Part shown: one piece after another, positions 8,703-17,183 of the stretch
Position numbering within the stretch: the stretch's first letter is position 1
Layout: each line of letters opens with the position of its first letter
Source of the DNA: Comamonas sp. GB3 AK4-5
GTDB taxonomy: Bacteria > Pseudomonadota > Gammaproteobacteria > Burkholderiales > Burkholderiaceae_C
Direction of reading: 5' to 3'
Assembly: GCF_041320665.1 (NCBI RefSeq)
Contig: NZ_CP166730.1
Span: 4,278,001 to 4,342,000, forward strand
DNA length: 64,000 nucleotides
The notes under the pieces: generated by a model
Databases searched by the model: none
What the model was told of the DNA's origin: nothing
Seen by the model: only the letters and a program-made list of their open reading frames with translations
Position numbers and translations under genes: made by a program

Positions 8703-10385
8703 ATGGCAGCCATGCTCCGCGACACCATGCTTCTTCACCCCCAGCGCGTGCCCGTCACGCCGCTGGATGCCTCCACCTTGCTGCTGCTGCGCGACCGCGC
8801 CGACGGCCAGCTGGAGGTGCTAATGACCCGCCGCTCCGGCCGCGCCAGCTTTGCGCCGGGCATGTATGTGTTTCCCGGCGGCGGCATCGAAGCCCAGGAC
8901 GCAGAGGCCGGCGGCGAGCTGCTGCACGCCCGCGCCGATCTGCGTGGCCAGGGCCATGGCGGCCATGCGCCCGCCGTCGCAGCGCTGCGTGAAACCTTTG
9001 AGGAAATGGGCCTGCTGCTGGCCCTGCATGCCGACGGTCGCCCCGCCACCCAGGCCGATGTAGACGCCATGGACCGCCACGCCACGCTGTGGCCCCAGCT
9101 GCGCGCGCGCGGGCTGCGGCTGGATGTGGCCGCCACCTGGCAAATCGGCCATTTCACCGCCGACCGCAACCTGCCCAAGCGCTTTGCCGTGCCCTTTTTC
9201 GTGGCCCGCATGCCCCAGGGCCAGGAGCCGGTGCCGGACAACCGCGAGCAGTTCGAACCCGTGTGGGTGCAGCCCGCCGAGGCCTTGGCGCGCTCCAAGG
9301 CCGGGGAAATGCCCATGATCTTCCCCACCATCCGCACCTTGAAGCGCCTGACCCAGCTGGGCAACACCCAGGCCGTGCTGGACGCCGTGGCCCAGGGCCC
9401 GCTGTGGCAGCATTCCCCCCGCACCGGCCTGCGCGCCGGCAAGGAGGCACGCTTTACCGAGGACGAAGCCCCTTATGGCGAGCTGGCCATGGTCTGCCCC
9501 GACGGCCAATGCCTGCACACCATCGACTGGCAGCACGAAAACGCCGTGCCCCTGCGCAAAAACCTGCTGCGGCTGACCGCCCCCAACGCCAATGTCATGA
9601 CCGGCCCCGGTACCAACAGCTATCTGGTGGGCGAAGCCGCCACGGGCTATCTCGCCATAGACCCCGGCCCGCATGACAGCGAACATGTGCAGCGCCTGTT
9701 TGACGCAGCGGGCGGCGCCATCCGCGCCATCGTCTGCACCCATTCCCATGCAGACCACTCCCCTGGCGCGTTTTTGCTGCAGCAGCTGTGCGAACAGCGG
9801 GGCCAGCAACGGCCGCTGATTTACGGCCTGGCCTCGGCACCCACGGCCTCGCCATCGGCCCAGTTCACCCCCGACCGCACGCTACAAGATGGGGAGCAGC
9901 TCACGCTGTCCCACACTGCACCAGAGGGCGAAACCACCCATACGCTGCGCGCCATCCACACGCCCGGCCATGCGGCCAACCACCTCTGCCTGCTGCTGGA
10001 GGAAGACGCCCTGCTGTTCAGCGGTGACCACATCCTCAACGGCAGCACCCCCATCGTGAACCCACCCGACGGCAATATGGATGCCTATCTGCGCTCGCTG
10101 GACAAGCTGGATGCGGTCTGCACCGAACGCAATGTGGAATTCATTCTTCCGGCCCACGGCTATGTGCTGGGTGCGGCCCGCAGCGTGATCGCCAGGCTCA
10201 AGGCCCACCGCCTGGCCCGCGAAGCCAAAGTGCGCGCCGCCATGCTGGCCCTGCCCCAGGGCAGCATGCAGGACTGGGTACAGCACGCCTATGCCGACAC
10301 CCCGAGCGCGCTGTGGCCGCTGGCCGAGCGCAGCCTGCTGGCCCATGTGGAACGCCTGCGCCTGCTGGAAGACAGCGCCAACTGA
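8703..10385 (+). CDS. Nudix hydrolase-metallo-beta-lactamase fold fusion hydrolase
   Basis: A 560-residue two-domain protein. The N-terminal half is a Nudix domain with a split Nudix box: GGGIEAQD at 59-66 and RETFEEMG at 96-103 are separated by about 21 more residues than in the canonical box, as in NUDT19-like CoA diphosphatases. The C-terminal half is a metallo-beta-lactamase fold with THSHADH (metal ligands His347, His349, Asp351, His352), then HTPGH, SGDHIL and LPAHG, resembling LACTB2-type hydrolases. A linker near 265-290 joins them. Such fusions occur in Comamonadaceae; substrates are unknown, but CoA derivatives or nucleotide-linked thioesters are a reasonable inference. ATG 8703 and ATG 8712 are both plausible starts. 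It ends 69 bp before the next gene. Confidence 0.88.
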   Translation: MAAMLRDTMLLHPQRVPVTPLDASTLLLLRDRADGQLEVLMTRRSGRASFAPGMYVFPGGGIEAQDAEAGGELLHARADLRGQGHGGHAPAVAALRETFEEMGLLLALHADGRPATQADVDAMDRHATLWPQLRARGLRLDVAATWQIGHFTADRNLPKRFAVPFFVARMPQGQEPVPDNREQFEPVWVQPAEALARSKAGEMPMIFPTIRTLKRLTQLGNTQAVLDAVAQGPLWQHSPRTGLRAGKEARFTEDEAPYGELAMVCPDGQCLHTIDWQHENAVPLRKNLLRLTAPNANVMTGPGTNSYLVGEAATGYLAIDPGPHDSEHVQRLFDAAGGAIRAIVCTHSHADHSPGAFLLQQLCEQRGQQRPLIYGLASAPTASPSAQFTPDRTLQDGEQLTLSHTAPEGETTHTLRAIHTPGHAANHLCLLLEEDALLFSGDHILNGSTPIVNPPDGNMDAYLRSLDKLDAVCTERNVEFILPAHGYVLGAARSVIARLKAHRLAREAKVRAAMLALPQGSMQDWVQHAYADTPSALWPLAERSLLAHVERLRLLEDSAN

Positions 10386-10454
10386 GTGCGGCCCCCGTGG
10401 CGCGGCAGATTCCGCGTGCGCCACAGGACTTGGCCGGGGCCGTAGACTGCGCGC

Positions 10455-11249
10455 ATGTCTGCCCCCGAACATTCCGAACATTCCGAACATTCCGACGACG
10501 GCATACGTCTGTCCAAACGCCTGGCCGAACAGCTGGGCTGCTCGCGCCGTGAGGCCGAGATCTATATTGAAAACGGCGCCGTCCAGGTGGATGGCATCAC
10601 CGTCCAGGCCCTGGGCAGCCGCGTGCACCCCGCGCAAACCGTTACCGTCAACGAAGGTGCCAAACTGCAGGAGGCGCCCCCCGTCACCCTGCTGCTGCAC
10701 AAGCCTGCCGGCTACACCGTGCGCAACCCCCAGGGCGCGCGCGGCCACACCCGGGGCAAGGTGGGCAATGCCTACGACCTGCTGGTGCCCGCCAATCTGG
10801 CCGACATGGACACCCCCGCCCCCTTGCTGGTGCTGGACAAGCATTTCCGCAACCTGGAATGCCTGCTGCCCGTGCCCGTGCCCGCCAGCGGCCTGATGGT
10901 CTTCACCCAGGACCACCGCGTGGCCCGCAAGCTGCAGGAAGATGCGCTGCACCTGGAGCAGGAATGCATTGTCGAAGTGCGCGGCACCATCGACGAGGAC
11001 GGCCTGGAGCGCCTGTGCGACGGCACGGCCATTGACGGCAAGCGCCTGCCCAGGATCAAGGTCAGCTGGCAGAACGAAACCCATCTGCGCTTTGCCCTCA
11101 AAGGCATCTTCCCCGAAGAGATTGCCGAGATGTGCGAATGCGTGGGCCTGGAAGTGACGGGCATGAAGCGCCAGCGCATAGGCCGCATCTCGCTGGCCAA
11201 GCTGCCCGAGGGGCAATGGCGGTATGCGATGCCTTGGGAGAGGTTTTAA
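10455..11249 (+). CDS. RluF/RsuA-like pseudouridine synthase homologue lacking catalytic motifs
   Basis: A 264-residue protein with an N-terminal S4 RNA-binding domain (about 17-62, with RLAEQLGCSRREAEIYIENG) and a RsuA/RluF-like domain (LLLHKPAGYTV to GEW-like GQWRYAMPWE at the end). The catalytic loop of active enzymes, GRLDxDTxGL, should precede SGLMVFTQD, but here residues 139-145 read PVPVPAS, so the catalytic Asp and neighbouring Arg are missing. The second conserved motif NRQIRRM is replaced by PEEIAEM. The reading frame is intact and codon use looks normal, so it is probably an expressed RNA-binding protein without synthase activity. Residues 4-13 come from a 9-bp triplicated sequence (EHSEHSEHS). 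Confidence 0.8.
   Translation: MSAPEHSEHSEHSDDGIRLSKRLAEQLGCSRREAEIYIENGAVQVDGITVQALGSRVHPAQTVTVNEGAKLQEAPPVTLLLHKPAGYTVRNPQGARGHTRGKVGNAYDLLVPANLADMDTPAPLLVLDKHFRNLECLLPVPVPASGLMVFTQDHRVARKLQEDALHLEQECIVEVRGTIDEDGLERLCDGTAIDGKRLPRIKVSWQNETHLRFALKGIFPEEIAEMCECVGLEVTGMKRQRIGRISLAKLPEGQWRYAMPWERF
10465..10491 (+). repeat. Three tandem copies of a 9-bp unit in the start of a coding region
   Basis: The unit ccgaacatt occurs three times in a row and encodes SEH repeats just after the start codon of the pseudouridine-synthase homologue. The unit is a multiple of three, so copy-number change would alter length but not frame. Confidence 0.85.
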
Positions 11250-11330
11250 CCCCCTGAGTCGCCTGCGGCGCCTTCCCCCCTGGGGGACGACACCAGCGCG
11301 GCGGGGCGGCCCTTGCGCGGTGTCTCTGAG
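11250..11330 (+). repeat. Dispersed gene-end repeat, copy C
   Basis: Starts CCCCCTGAG directly after the TAA stop codon of the pseudouridine-synthase homologue (11247-11249) and contains cccccctggggg and ggcggggcggcccttgcg segments shared with copies A and D. Its orientation relative to the preceding gene is the same as in the other copies. From 11331 to 11517 no further gene is seen. Confidence 0.7.
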
Positions 11331-11517
11331 ATGGGACCGTGCCGGTTTTATGCGCCGGAGCCTGATTGGGGTCTGGGTGAGATGCAAACCATACCCCATT
11401 GGTATCTTGTGCTGTTTTCCCCGCTCTTCGCTCGCTGCACTCGCGGGTAGGGAGACAACACCGGTGGTGCGGCCGGCGTAGGCCCTTGAAATGCGCTTGC
11501 ATGGGGAATGCAAATGC

Positions 11518-11536
11518 ACAAATGAGAATCATTTCA
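11518..11536 (+). promoter_or_regulatory. Putative Fur box upstream of the sigma/anti-sigma fusion gene
   Basis: A perfect inverted repeat aaatga-gaa-tcattt (11520-11534) matches the core of the Fur consensus GATAATGATAATCATTATC. It lies 40 bp before the start codon of the fecI-fecR fusion, the expected place for iron repression of a siderophore signalling system. Confidence 0.75.
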
Positions 11537-11575
11537 TAGAATGCGGGTTGACTGTGCTGTTCTCCCCCTGCCCGC

Positions 11576-12895
11576 ATGCCTTCGCCCGCCCCCTCTTCGC
11601 CCCTGCTGACCGCCTTCCACGACAGCTACCATGAGCTGGTGCGCTTTGTGGCGCGCCGCACCGGTCCGCAGTCTGCGCGTGACCTGGTACATGACGCCTG
11701 GATACGCCTGGCCGAGCGCCAGCGCAGCGAGGGCCGGCGTCCTGAGGCGCCCTCTGACGAGCGCAGCACGCCAAGCCCCCAGAACATTGCGCCGCGCGCC
11801 TATCTCTACACGGTGGCAGACCATATCGCCATCGACCATTTGCGGCGCGGCCAGCGCACGGCGCAGCGCTTTGACAGCAGTGGCAAAGAGGATGGCCCCG
11901 CCTTCGCCGCCAGCCCGGATGTGGCCGACACCCATACCTACCGCCAGGCACTGGCCGAAGTCGAAAACGCCCTGCAGCAGCTGCCCGCGCGCTGCCGCGA
12001 CATTTTTCTGGCCGACCGCATCGACGGGGCCTCGCACGCCGAGCTGGCCCTGCGCCATGGCGTCTCGGTCAAGACCGTGGAGCGCGAGGTCATGCGCGCC
12101 ATGGACGGGGTCGAAGCCGCGCTGCACCGCTGGCGTGGCGAAACGGCCGCACCACGCACCGGCCGCCGCCGTGCGCTGTCCAGCCTGCTGGGCCTGGCAG
12201 GCCTGGGCGTCAGCAGCTCGGCCCTCTGGCTGGGCTGGCGCCAATGGGTGCCCCAGTACCAGCTGCAGCTGGCCACGGCCAAGCGCCGCCTGCTACGCCA
12301 GCCCCTGCCCGACGGCAGCACCCTCACCCTGGATGCGGACAGCCGCGCCGAGCTGCGCTATTACGCGGCCCGGCGCCAGGTGCAGCTGCTGGCTGGCAGT
12401 GCATTCTTTGCGGTCGCCCGTGACACGGAGCGGCCCTTCACGGTCGAGGCCAGCGATGTGCAAGTCACCGTGCTGGGCACGCGTTTTGAAGTGGCGCTGG
12501 AGGGCGATGCCGTGCTGGTGGCCGTGGATACGGGCCGGGTGCGCGTGCGGGACGGCAGCGGTGGCGTGCAAACGCTCCTCGCCGGCCAGATGCTGCGCCT
12601 GCCTGCCGGGCAAAGCGCCCAGCCCCAGGCCATCACCGCCGTAGCGCCCTGGCGCGATGGCTGGCTGGACTTTCAGAACACGCCGCTGGCCGAGGTGGTG
12701 GAGCGGCTTGCGCGCTACAGCCCGCACCCGCTGCGCGTGGAGGCCGATGCCGCCACCCTGCCCGTGCTGGGCCGCGTGCACACCACCGCCGTGTCTGGCT
12801 GGCTGCAGCTGCTGGCGCGCACCCTGCCCGTCAGCGTGCAGCCGGAGGAGGCGGAGGGTGGGATCTCCACCCTGGTGATACGCCGGCGCAGCTGA
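11576..12895 (+). CDS. FecI-FecR fusion: ECF sigma factor joined to its anti-sigma regulator
   Basis: A 439-residue protein joining two normally separate cell-surface-signalling components. Residues 10-185 are an ECF sigma factor: region 2 (FHDSYHELVRFVARR onward) and region 4 with the helix-turn-helix HAELALRHGVSVKTVEREV at 154-172. A basic segment TGRRRALSSLLGLAGLGVSS starts one hydrophobic helix (about 199-220). The rest is a periplasmic FecR domain (LPDGSTLTLDADSRAELRY, FFAVARDTERPFTV, GWLDFQNTPLAEVVERLARY). Under iron limitation, siderophore binding to the downstream receptor should trigger proteolysis that frees the sigma part. Pseudomonas IutY is a described protein of this hybrid design. 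A Fur box lies upstream and the receptor gene starts 118 bp downstream. Confidence 0.9.
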   Translation: MPSPAPSSPLLTAFHDSYHELVRFVARRTGPQSARDLVHDAWIRLAERQRSEGRRPEAPSDERSTPSPQNIAPRAYLYTVADHIAIDHLRRGQRTAQRFDSSGKEDGPAFAASPDVADTHTYRQALAEVENALQQLPARCRDIFLADRIDGASHAELALRHGVSVKTVEREVMRAMDGVEAALHRWRGETAAPRTGRRRALSSLLGLAGLGVSSSALWLGWRQWVPQYQLQLATAKRRLLRQPLPDGSTLTLDADSRAELRYYAARRQVQLLAGSAFFAVARDTERPFTVEASDVQVTVLGTRFEVALEGDAVLVAVDTGRVRVRDGSGGVQTLLAGQMLRLPAGQSAQPQAITAVAPWRDGWLDFQNTPLAEVVERLARYSPHPLRVEADAATLPVLGRVHTTAVSGWLQLLARTLPVSVQPEEAEGGISTLVIRRRS

Positions 12896-13013
12896 TCTGC
12901 ATTTTTCGCGGCGTTCCGGTGAGGGAATGTCCGCCCTCGTGCGTAAAGACATGAGAACCCCGCCAACCCGGGATTGTCTCGGCCCAGGCCGAAGCCACCG
13001 CACAGGAGCCTCC

Positions 13014-15488
13014 ATGTCTTCACCCTTTCCCCAGTCCAGCCTGCTTGCACGCCACCATGTGGCCGCAGCCGCCATTGCTCTGCTGGCCTTGCATGCCCCC
13101 TTGCCCGCGCTGGCACAAGGCGCTGCCGCCACGGACATGGCCGCCACGGCCGACTTTCACATTGCCGCCCAGCCCCTGGGCCAGGCACTGACCCAGCTGG
13201 CACGCCAGGCCGGCCTGCAGCTGCTGGTGGCCCCCGAGCTGGTACAGGAGCGCCGGGCGCCGGCCGTGGAAGGCCGCTTCACCACGGCGGTGGCCGTGGA
13301 CCGACTGCTGCGTGGCAGCGGGCTGGAAGGCCATGTGAGCCAGGGCACGCTGGTGGTCGACAAGCCCGCCGGCACCAGCACCCTGCCCGAGGTCACGGTC
13401 TCCGCCGTGGGCGAAACCACGACCACCGAGGGCTCGGGCTCCTACACCACGGGGCTGATGAGCACCTCCACCAAGCTGCCGCTGTCGATACGTGAAACGC
13501 CCCAGTCGCTCACCGTGGTCACGCGCCAGAAGATGGACGACCAGGGCATGCTATCCATCGACGATGTGGCCAACAGCACCACCGGCGTCACCCTCAACCG
13601 CATCAGCGATGACCGCTCCAGCTATTACGCGCGCGGCTTTGCCATCGGCTCCTTCCTGCAGGATGGCGTGCCCATCTCCTATGAAGCCGATACCTCCACC
13701 TACGACACCATGGCCATGTACGACCATGTGGAGGTGGTGCGCGGCCCCACGGGGCTGATGACGGGCGTGGGCGATCCATCCGGCACCATCAACTTTGTGC
13801 GCAAGCGGGCACCGCGCGAGACCCAGCGCTCCCTCACCCTGCGCGGCGGCAGCTGGAACCAGGCCGTGGGCGAGCTCGACCTGGGCGGCGCCCTCAACGA
13901 AGACGGCTCGGCACGCGGGCGCGTGGTGGCCTCGCTGCAGTCGCGTGACCACTTCACCGATGGCTACAGCAGCAAGCGCCAGCTGCTCTACGGTACTGCC
14001 GAGCTGGACCTGGGCCGCGACACCACGCTGAGCGTGGGCGGCTCCTATGTCAACGAAGACAACCCCGGCTCCCAATGGATGGGCGTGCCCAGGGCCTTCG
14101 ACGGCGCCCCCTTGCCCATCTCCCGGTCGCAGCGCTTTTCGCCCTCGTGGAGCAAATGGGACAAAAAAGAGGTCAGCCTCTTCGCCGACCTGGAACACCG
14201 CTTCGACAGCGGCTGGAAGGCCAGACTGGCCGCGCGGGCCCTTCAGGCCAAGTCAGCACTGGACGGCGCCTACCTAGTCTACGGGGGCATCGACCACCAG
14301 GGTCGCACACTCTACGACGTGGCAGGCGGCCCGTACGACTATGACAAAAAACAGCTCAGTCTCGACGCCTCGGCCCAGGGGCCTGTGCGCCTGTTCGGGC
14401 GCGAGCATGACCTGGCCTTTGGCATCAGCCGCCGCACCATACGCTGGAACGACCTGGGCTATAGCTACCTGTCTCCCAATGGCGACTGGCTGATCGCCGA
14501 GGGCGTGGACCCGCTGACCTGGAACCCCGATTCCCTGGACCGCTCCAGCCTGCTGGCCGAAGACCTGTGGTCACGCAAGCAGAAGACCACGCTGACCTCG
14601 GCCTACGCCACCGGCCGCTTTCTGCTGGCCGCACCCCTGAGCCTGATTGCCGGCGCCCGTCTGGACTGGTATGACTTCAGCAACTCCCAGCGCCAGGGCA
14701 GCTGGAGCAAGGACCGCGCGTTCAAGGAAAGCGCCCATGTCACGCCCTATGCGGCGCTGACCTATGACCTCAATGACACCTACTCGGTCTATGCCAGCTA
14801 CACCAGCATCTTCCGCCCGCAGGATTACCTGGATGTCTCGGGCAGCATGCTGCCCCCGGTGGAAGGCCGCAACTTCGAGCTGGGCCTCAAGGGCAGCTAT
14901 CTGCATGACCGCGTCAACCTGGCCATGGCCGTCTTCAACACCACGCAGGACAACCTGCCCCAGGCGATTGCCAACATTGCGTCATGCACGGTGCCGACCA
15001 ATTGCTACCGCTCCGTGGGCAAGGTCAAAAGCCGGGGCGTGGATGTGGACATCAACGGCGAGATCTTGCCGCGCCTGAACGCCGGCCTGGGCTACACCTA
15101 CACCCAGGCCAAGATCGCCGGCGAGAGCACGGATGGCAGCCATGGCGCGCCCTATGCCAGCCATACGCCCCGCCACCAGCTCAAGCTGTCGGCCATGTAC
15201 CACCTGAGTGGAGATCTGGATGCCTGGCGTGTGGGCGGTGGCCTGCGCTACCAGAGCCGGACCACCTCGGAATCGACCACCCGTGCCGAGGGCTATGTCA
15301 TGCGCCAGTCGGCCTATGCCGTGGCCGACCTGGTGGTGGGCTATCGCGTGAGCCGGCAACTGGACCTGCAGCTCAACATCAGCAACCTGTTCGACAAGCA
15401 CTACTACCAGACCCTGGGCACCAACAACGGCGCCAACTACTTCGGCACGCCACGCAGGCTGCTGCTGAGCGCCAAGTACCAGTTCTGA
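13014..15488 (+). CDS. TonB-dependent siderophore receptor with N-terminal signalling domain
   Basis: An 824-residue outer-membrane receptor for a ferric siderophore. After a signal peptide (about 1-35) comes an STN/secretin-TonB signalling domain (DFHIAAQPLGQALTQLARQA, about 46-115), then a plug (LSIRETPQSLTVVTRQKMDD, EVVRGPTGLMTGVGDPSGTI) and a 22-strand barrel ending in Phe (SAKYQF). The plug and barrel resemble the FhuE/FpvA group that takes up hydroxamate or mixed-type siderophores. The ATG at 13014 has an AGGAG site 6 nt upstream. The signalling domain and the adjacent fused sigma/FecR gene show that the receptor both transports and signals. The siderophore cannot be identified from sequence. 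Confidence 0.93.
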   Translation: MSSPFPQSSLLARHHVAAAAIALLALHAPLPALAQGAAATDMAATADFHIAAQPLGQALTQLARQAGLQLLVAPELVQERRAPAVEGRFTTAVAVDRLLRGSGLEGHVSQGTLVVDKPAGTSTLPEVTVSAVGETTTTEGSGSYTTGLMSTSTKLPLSIRETPQSLTVVTRQKMDDQGMLSIDDVANSTTGVTLNRISDDRSSYYARGFAIGSFLQDGVPISYEADTSTYDTMAMYDHVEVVRGPTGLMTGVGDPSGTINFVRKRAPRETQRSLTLRGGSWNQAVGELDLGGALNEDGSARGRVVASLQSRDHFTDGYSSKRQLLYGTAELDLGRDTTLSVGGSYVNEDNPGSQWMGVPRAFDGAPLPISRSQRFSPSWSKWDKKEVSLFADLEHRFDSGWKARLAARALQAKSALDGAYLVYGGIDHQGRTLYDVAGGPYDYDKKQLSLDASAQGPVRLFGREHDLAFGISRRTIRWNDLGYSYLSPNGDWLIAEGVDPLTWNPDSLDRSSLLAEDLWSRKQKTTLTSAYATGRFLLAAPLSLIAGARLDWYDFSNSQRQGSWSKDRAFKESAHVTPYAALTYDLNDTYSVYASYTSIFRPQDYLDVSGSMLPPVEGRNFELGLKGSYLHDRVNLAMAVFNTTQDNLPQAIANIASCTVPTNCYRSVGKVKSRGVDVDINGEILPRLNAGLGYTYTQAKIAGESTDGSHGAPYASHTPRHQLKLSAMYHLSGDLDAWRVGGGLRYQSRTTSESTTRAEGYVMRQSAYAVADLVVGYRVSRQLDLQLNISNLFDKHYYQTLGTNNGANYFGTPRRLLLSAKYQF

Positions 15489-15799
15489 GCGCGTGTTCAA
15501 AGTACGGTCGCAAACCGCTGTCCCCACAGGCTGGGGACAGTGGAGGCTGTCACAGCGGTAACCTGCCAAGTTGCAAAGTTCTTTTCAGTCGCGCAGCAAG
15601 CAGGCGCTTGCAAAAGCATAGCTGCCATCGCATACCCTGCATCCTCTCTCGAAGAAAAGGGCTTGCAGCTGAAGCCTGCATGCGCACAGGCAGCTATGGA
15701 AGTTGAAAAGTTCTTTTCAACCTCCACAAACACGCCCGCCAAGACCATCGTCCTCCTGGACGAAGACACGCAGCGGCTCAGGGCGCTGCGCTGGAAACA
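15489..15799. other. Intergenic region with short repeats between receptor gene and rnpB terminator
   Basis: No gene is supported. Right after the receptor stop comes a degenerate copy of the short repeat end gcgtgttcaaagtac (15491-15506). Two related 13-bp segments, aaagttcttttca, occur near 15575 and 15707; the second is part of a perfect 9-bp inverted repeat gttgaaaag-tt-cttttcaac (15702-15721). An open frame of 92 codons from 15540 lacks a ribosome-binding site and runs into the terminator, so it is not called. Confidence 0.4.
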
Positions 15800-15834
15800 A
15801 AAACCGCGCTTTCAGTGACCGAAAGCGCGGTTTT
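15800..15834. terminator. Bidirectional rho-independent terminator after rnpB
   Basis: A 14-bp perfect stem (15800-15813 / 15821-15834) with a 7-nt loop. On the minus strand it lies just downstream of RNase P RNA and is followed by TTTTTGTTT; on the plus strand by TTTT. Confidence 0.88.
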
Positions 15835-15851
15835 GTGAGGCATTCAAAGTG

Positions 15852-16270
15852 TGAAGTCTGCCTATAAGCCGGATTCTGTGTACAGCGGTTTCCCGCTGCA
15901 TGACCGCCATTACTCTGGGCCGGGTGTCGCCACCACGGCTCGATGCTACCTACCCGCACACTCCGGGGGCCCCGTCAACGTGTGCCTACTTGGTATTGCT
16001 GCGCGTAGAGATTGCCCGTTTCACCCAGGGCGCTACGTGCCCCGGGTGGCTATGTGCTTGCACAGCTTGCGCTGTGCGGCCCATAGAACACCCCAAACAC
16101 ACAGTTTGGTCGCCCTGACTCGTCTCTGTTGCTCTGATCCTCACCTCACGGTGGACAGCCGTTAGCTGCTACGCCGCCCTATGCAGTCCGGACGTTCCTC
16201 CAGTACGGTGTTTCCACCCGATGCAAGCATCGGCCTTTCGGCTAGTACCAGCGGCAGTCCAGCAAACTTC
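15852..16270 (-). ncRNA. rnpB: RNase P RNA, bacterial class A
   Basis: The catalytic RNA that removes 5' leaders from tRNA precursors. On the minus strand the sequence begins GAAGTTTGCTGGACTGCCGC, has the conserved AGGAACGTCCGGACT region (near 16190) and ends ACAGAATCCGGCTTATAGG followed by CAGACTTCAC, which pairs back with the 5' end. Length is about 419 nt. Ends are set from the P1 helix and may be off by a few bases. A terminator hairpin lies 17 nt downstream and a -10-like GATAAT 9 nt upstream. Confidence 0.95.
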
Positions 16271-16279
16271 ACGGCGCGC

Positions 16280-16285
16280 ATTATC
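16280..16285 (-). promoter_or_regulatory. Putative -10 element of rnpB
   Basis: Minus-strand GATAAT, about 9 nt before the predicted 5' end of RNase P RNA. The -35 region would fall at the 3' end of the neighbouring AraC gene; no strong TTGACA match is seen there. Confidence 0.5.
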
Positions 16286-16291
16286 CCGCGT

Positions 16292-17089
16292 TCACAAAGC
16301 ACTTGCACAGAACTCGCGCCGAAATTGTTCGGGCGACATATGGGCCTCGCGCTGGAACATGGCGATAAAGGCCGAGGGTGTGCCATAGCCCAGGTCGAAA
16401 GCGATCTGCTGCACGCTGTGCCCGGCCTGCAGGCCGTCAATGGCCTGCAGATAGCGCATGCGCTGGCGCCATTCACCCAGGCTCATGCCCAGCTCGCGCT
16501 GGCAGTGGCGGGCCAGGGTGCGCTCCGTCATGTGCACGCTGCTCGCCCATTCGGCCAGGCTGCGGTGGTCGTCGGGGGCCGCATACATGGCGTCCAGCAC
16601 CTGGGCCAGGGCCGGGAGCTGGGCCGCAGGCAGATAGCCGCGTTCCACGGGCGTGGCCTGCAACTGGTCATAGAGCACGCGCGCCAGACGCAGGTCGGCC
16701 TCGCTGCGCGGAATGTGCAGATTGCGCGCGGCAAAGTCCGCCAAGATGGCCTTGACGATGGGGCTCATGCGCAACGAACAGGCCTTTGCGGGCATGGTCT
16801 GACTCAGCGCCGGCGTCAGATAGACCGCGCGGTAGACCACGGCCTGGCGCACATAGCAGCTGTGCACCATATTTGGTGGAATCCAGATGCCGTACTGCGG
16901 CGGCGACACCCAGCGCAGGTGCTCGGTGTCCATGCGCATGCTGCCGTGCAAGGCGTAGTTCAGATGCCCCCAGCTGTGGCTGTGCGGCGGCGCCTCGGTA
17001 TGGGCGCCGAACTCGTCGTATCGAAAGAAATAATCGCCCTGCACATCCTCCACATCCTGGACGGGCATGAGCTGGTTGCGACGCTGCAT
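16292..17089 (-). CDS. AraC family transcriptional regulator
   Basis: A 265-residue regulator with an N-terminal cupin-type sensing domain (PPHSHSWGHLNYALHG near residues 35-50, then PPQYGIWIPPNMVHS) and a C-terminal AraC DNA-binding domain with two helix-turn-helix units (SLAEWASSVHMTERTLARHC and DLGYGTPSAFIAMFQREAHM). The ATG at 17089 is supported by GGGGGAG about 10 nt upstream; an upstream start would only add a non-conserved stretch. It is divergent from an EamA exporter gene, with a structured repeat element between them. By analogy with similar pairs it may control that exporter, but no operator was recognised. The rnpB promoter appears to overlap the 3' end of this gene. Confidence 0.9.
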   Translation of the reverse strand: MQRRNQLMPVQDVEDVQGDYFFRYDEFGAHTEAPPHSHSWGHLNYALHGSMRMDTEHLRWVSPPQYGIWIPPNMVHSCYVRQAVVYRAVYLTPALSQTMPAKACSLRMSPIVKAILADFAARNLHIPRSEADLRLARVLYDQLQATPVERGYLPAAQLPALAQVLDAMYAAPDDHRSLAEWASSVHMTERTLARHCQRELGMSLGEWRQRMRYLQAIDGLQAGHSVQQIAFDLGYGTPSAFIAMFQREAHMSPEQFRREFCASAL

Positions 17090-17183
17090 ATGAATGACTC
17101 CCCCAACAAAGGTCTGACTTGCGCTACGACTTGTCCGAAACAAGCTATGCAGTTCAAGTAAGACAGGTCCATCATAGCCAGCC

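Noticed and set aside
15540..15818. 92-codon plus-strand frame between the receptor gene and rnpB
   Set aside because: No ribosome-binding site, no recognisable features, and it runs into the rnpB terminator hairpin.
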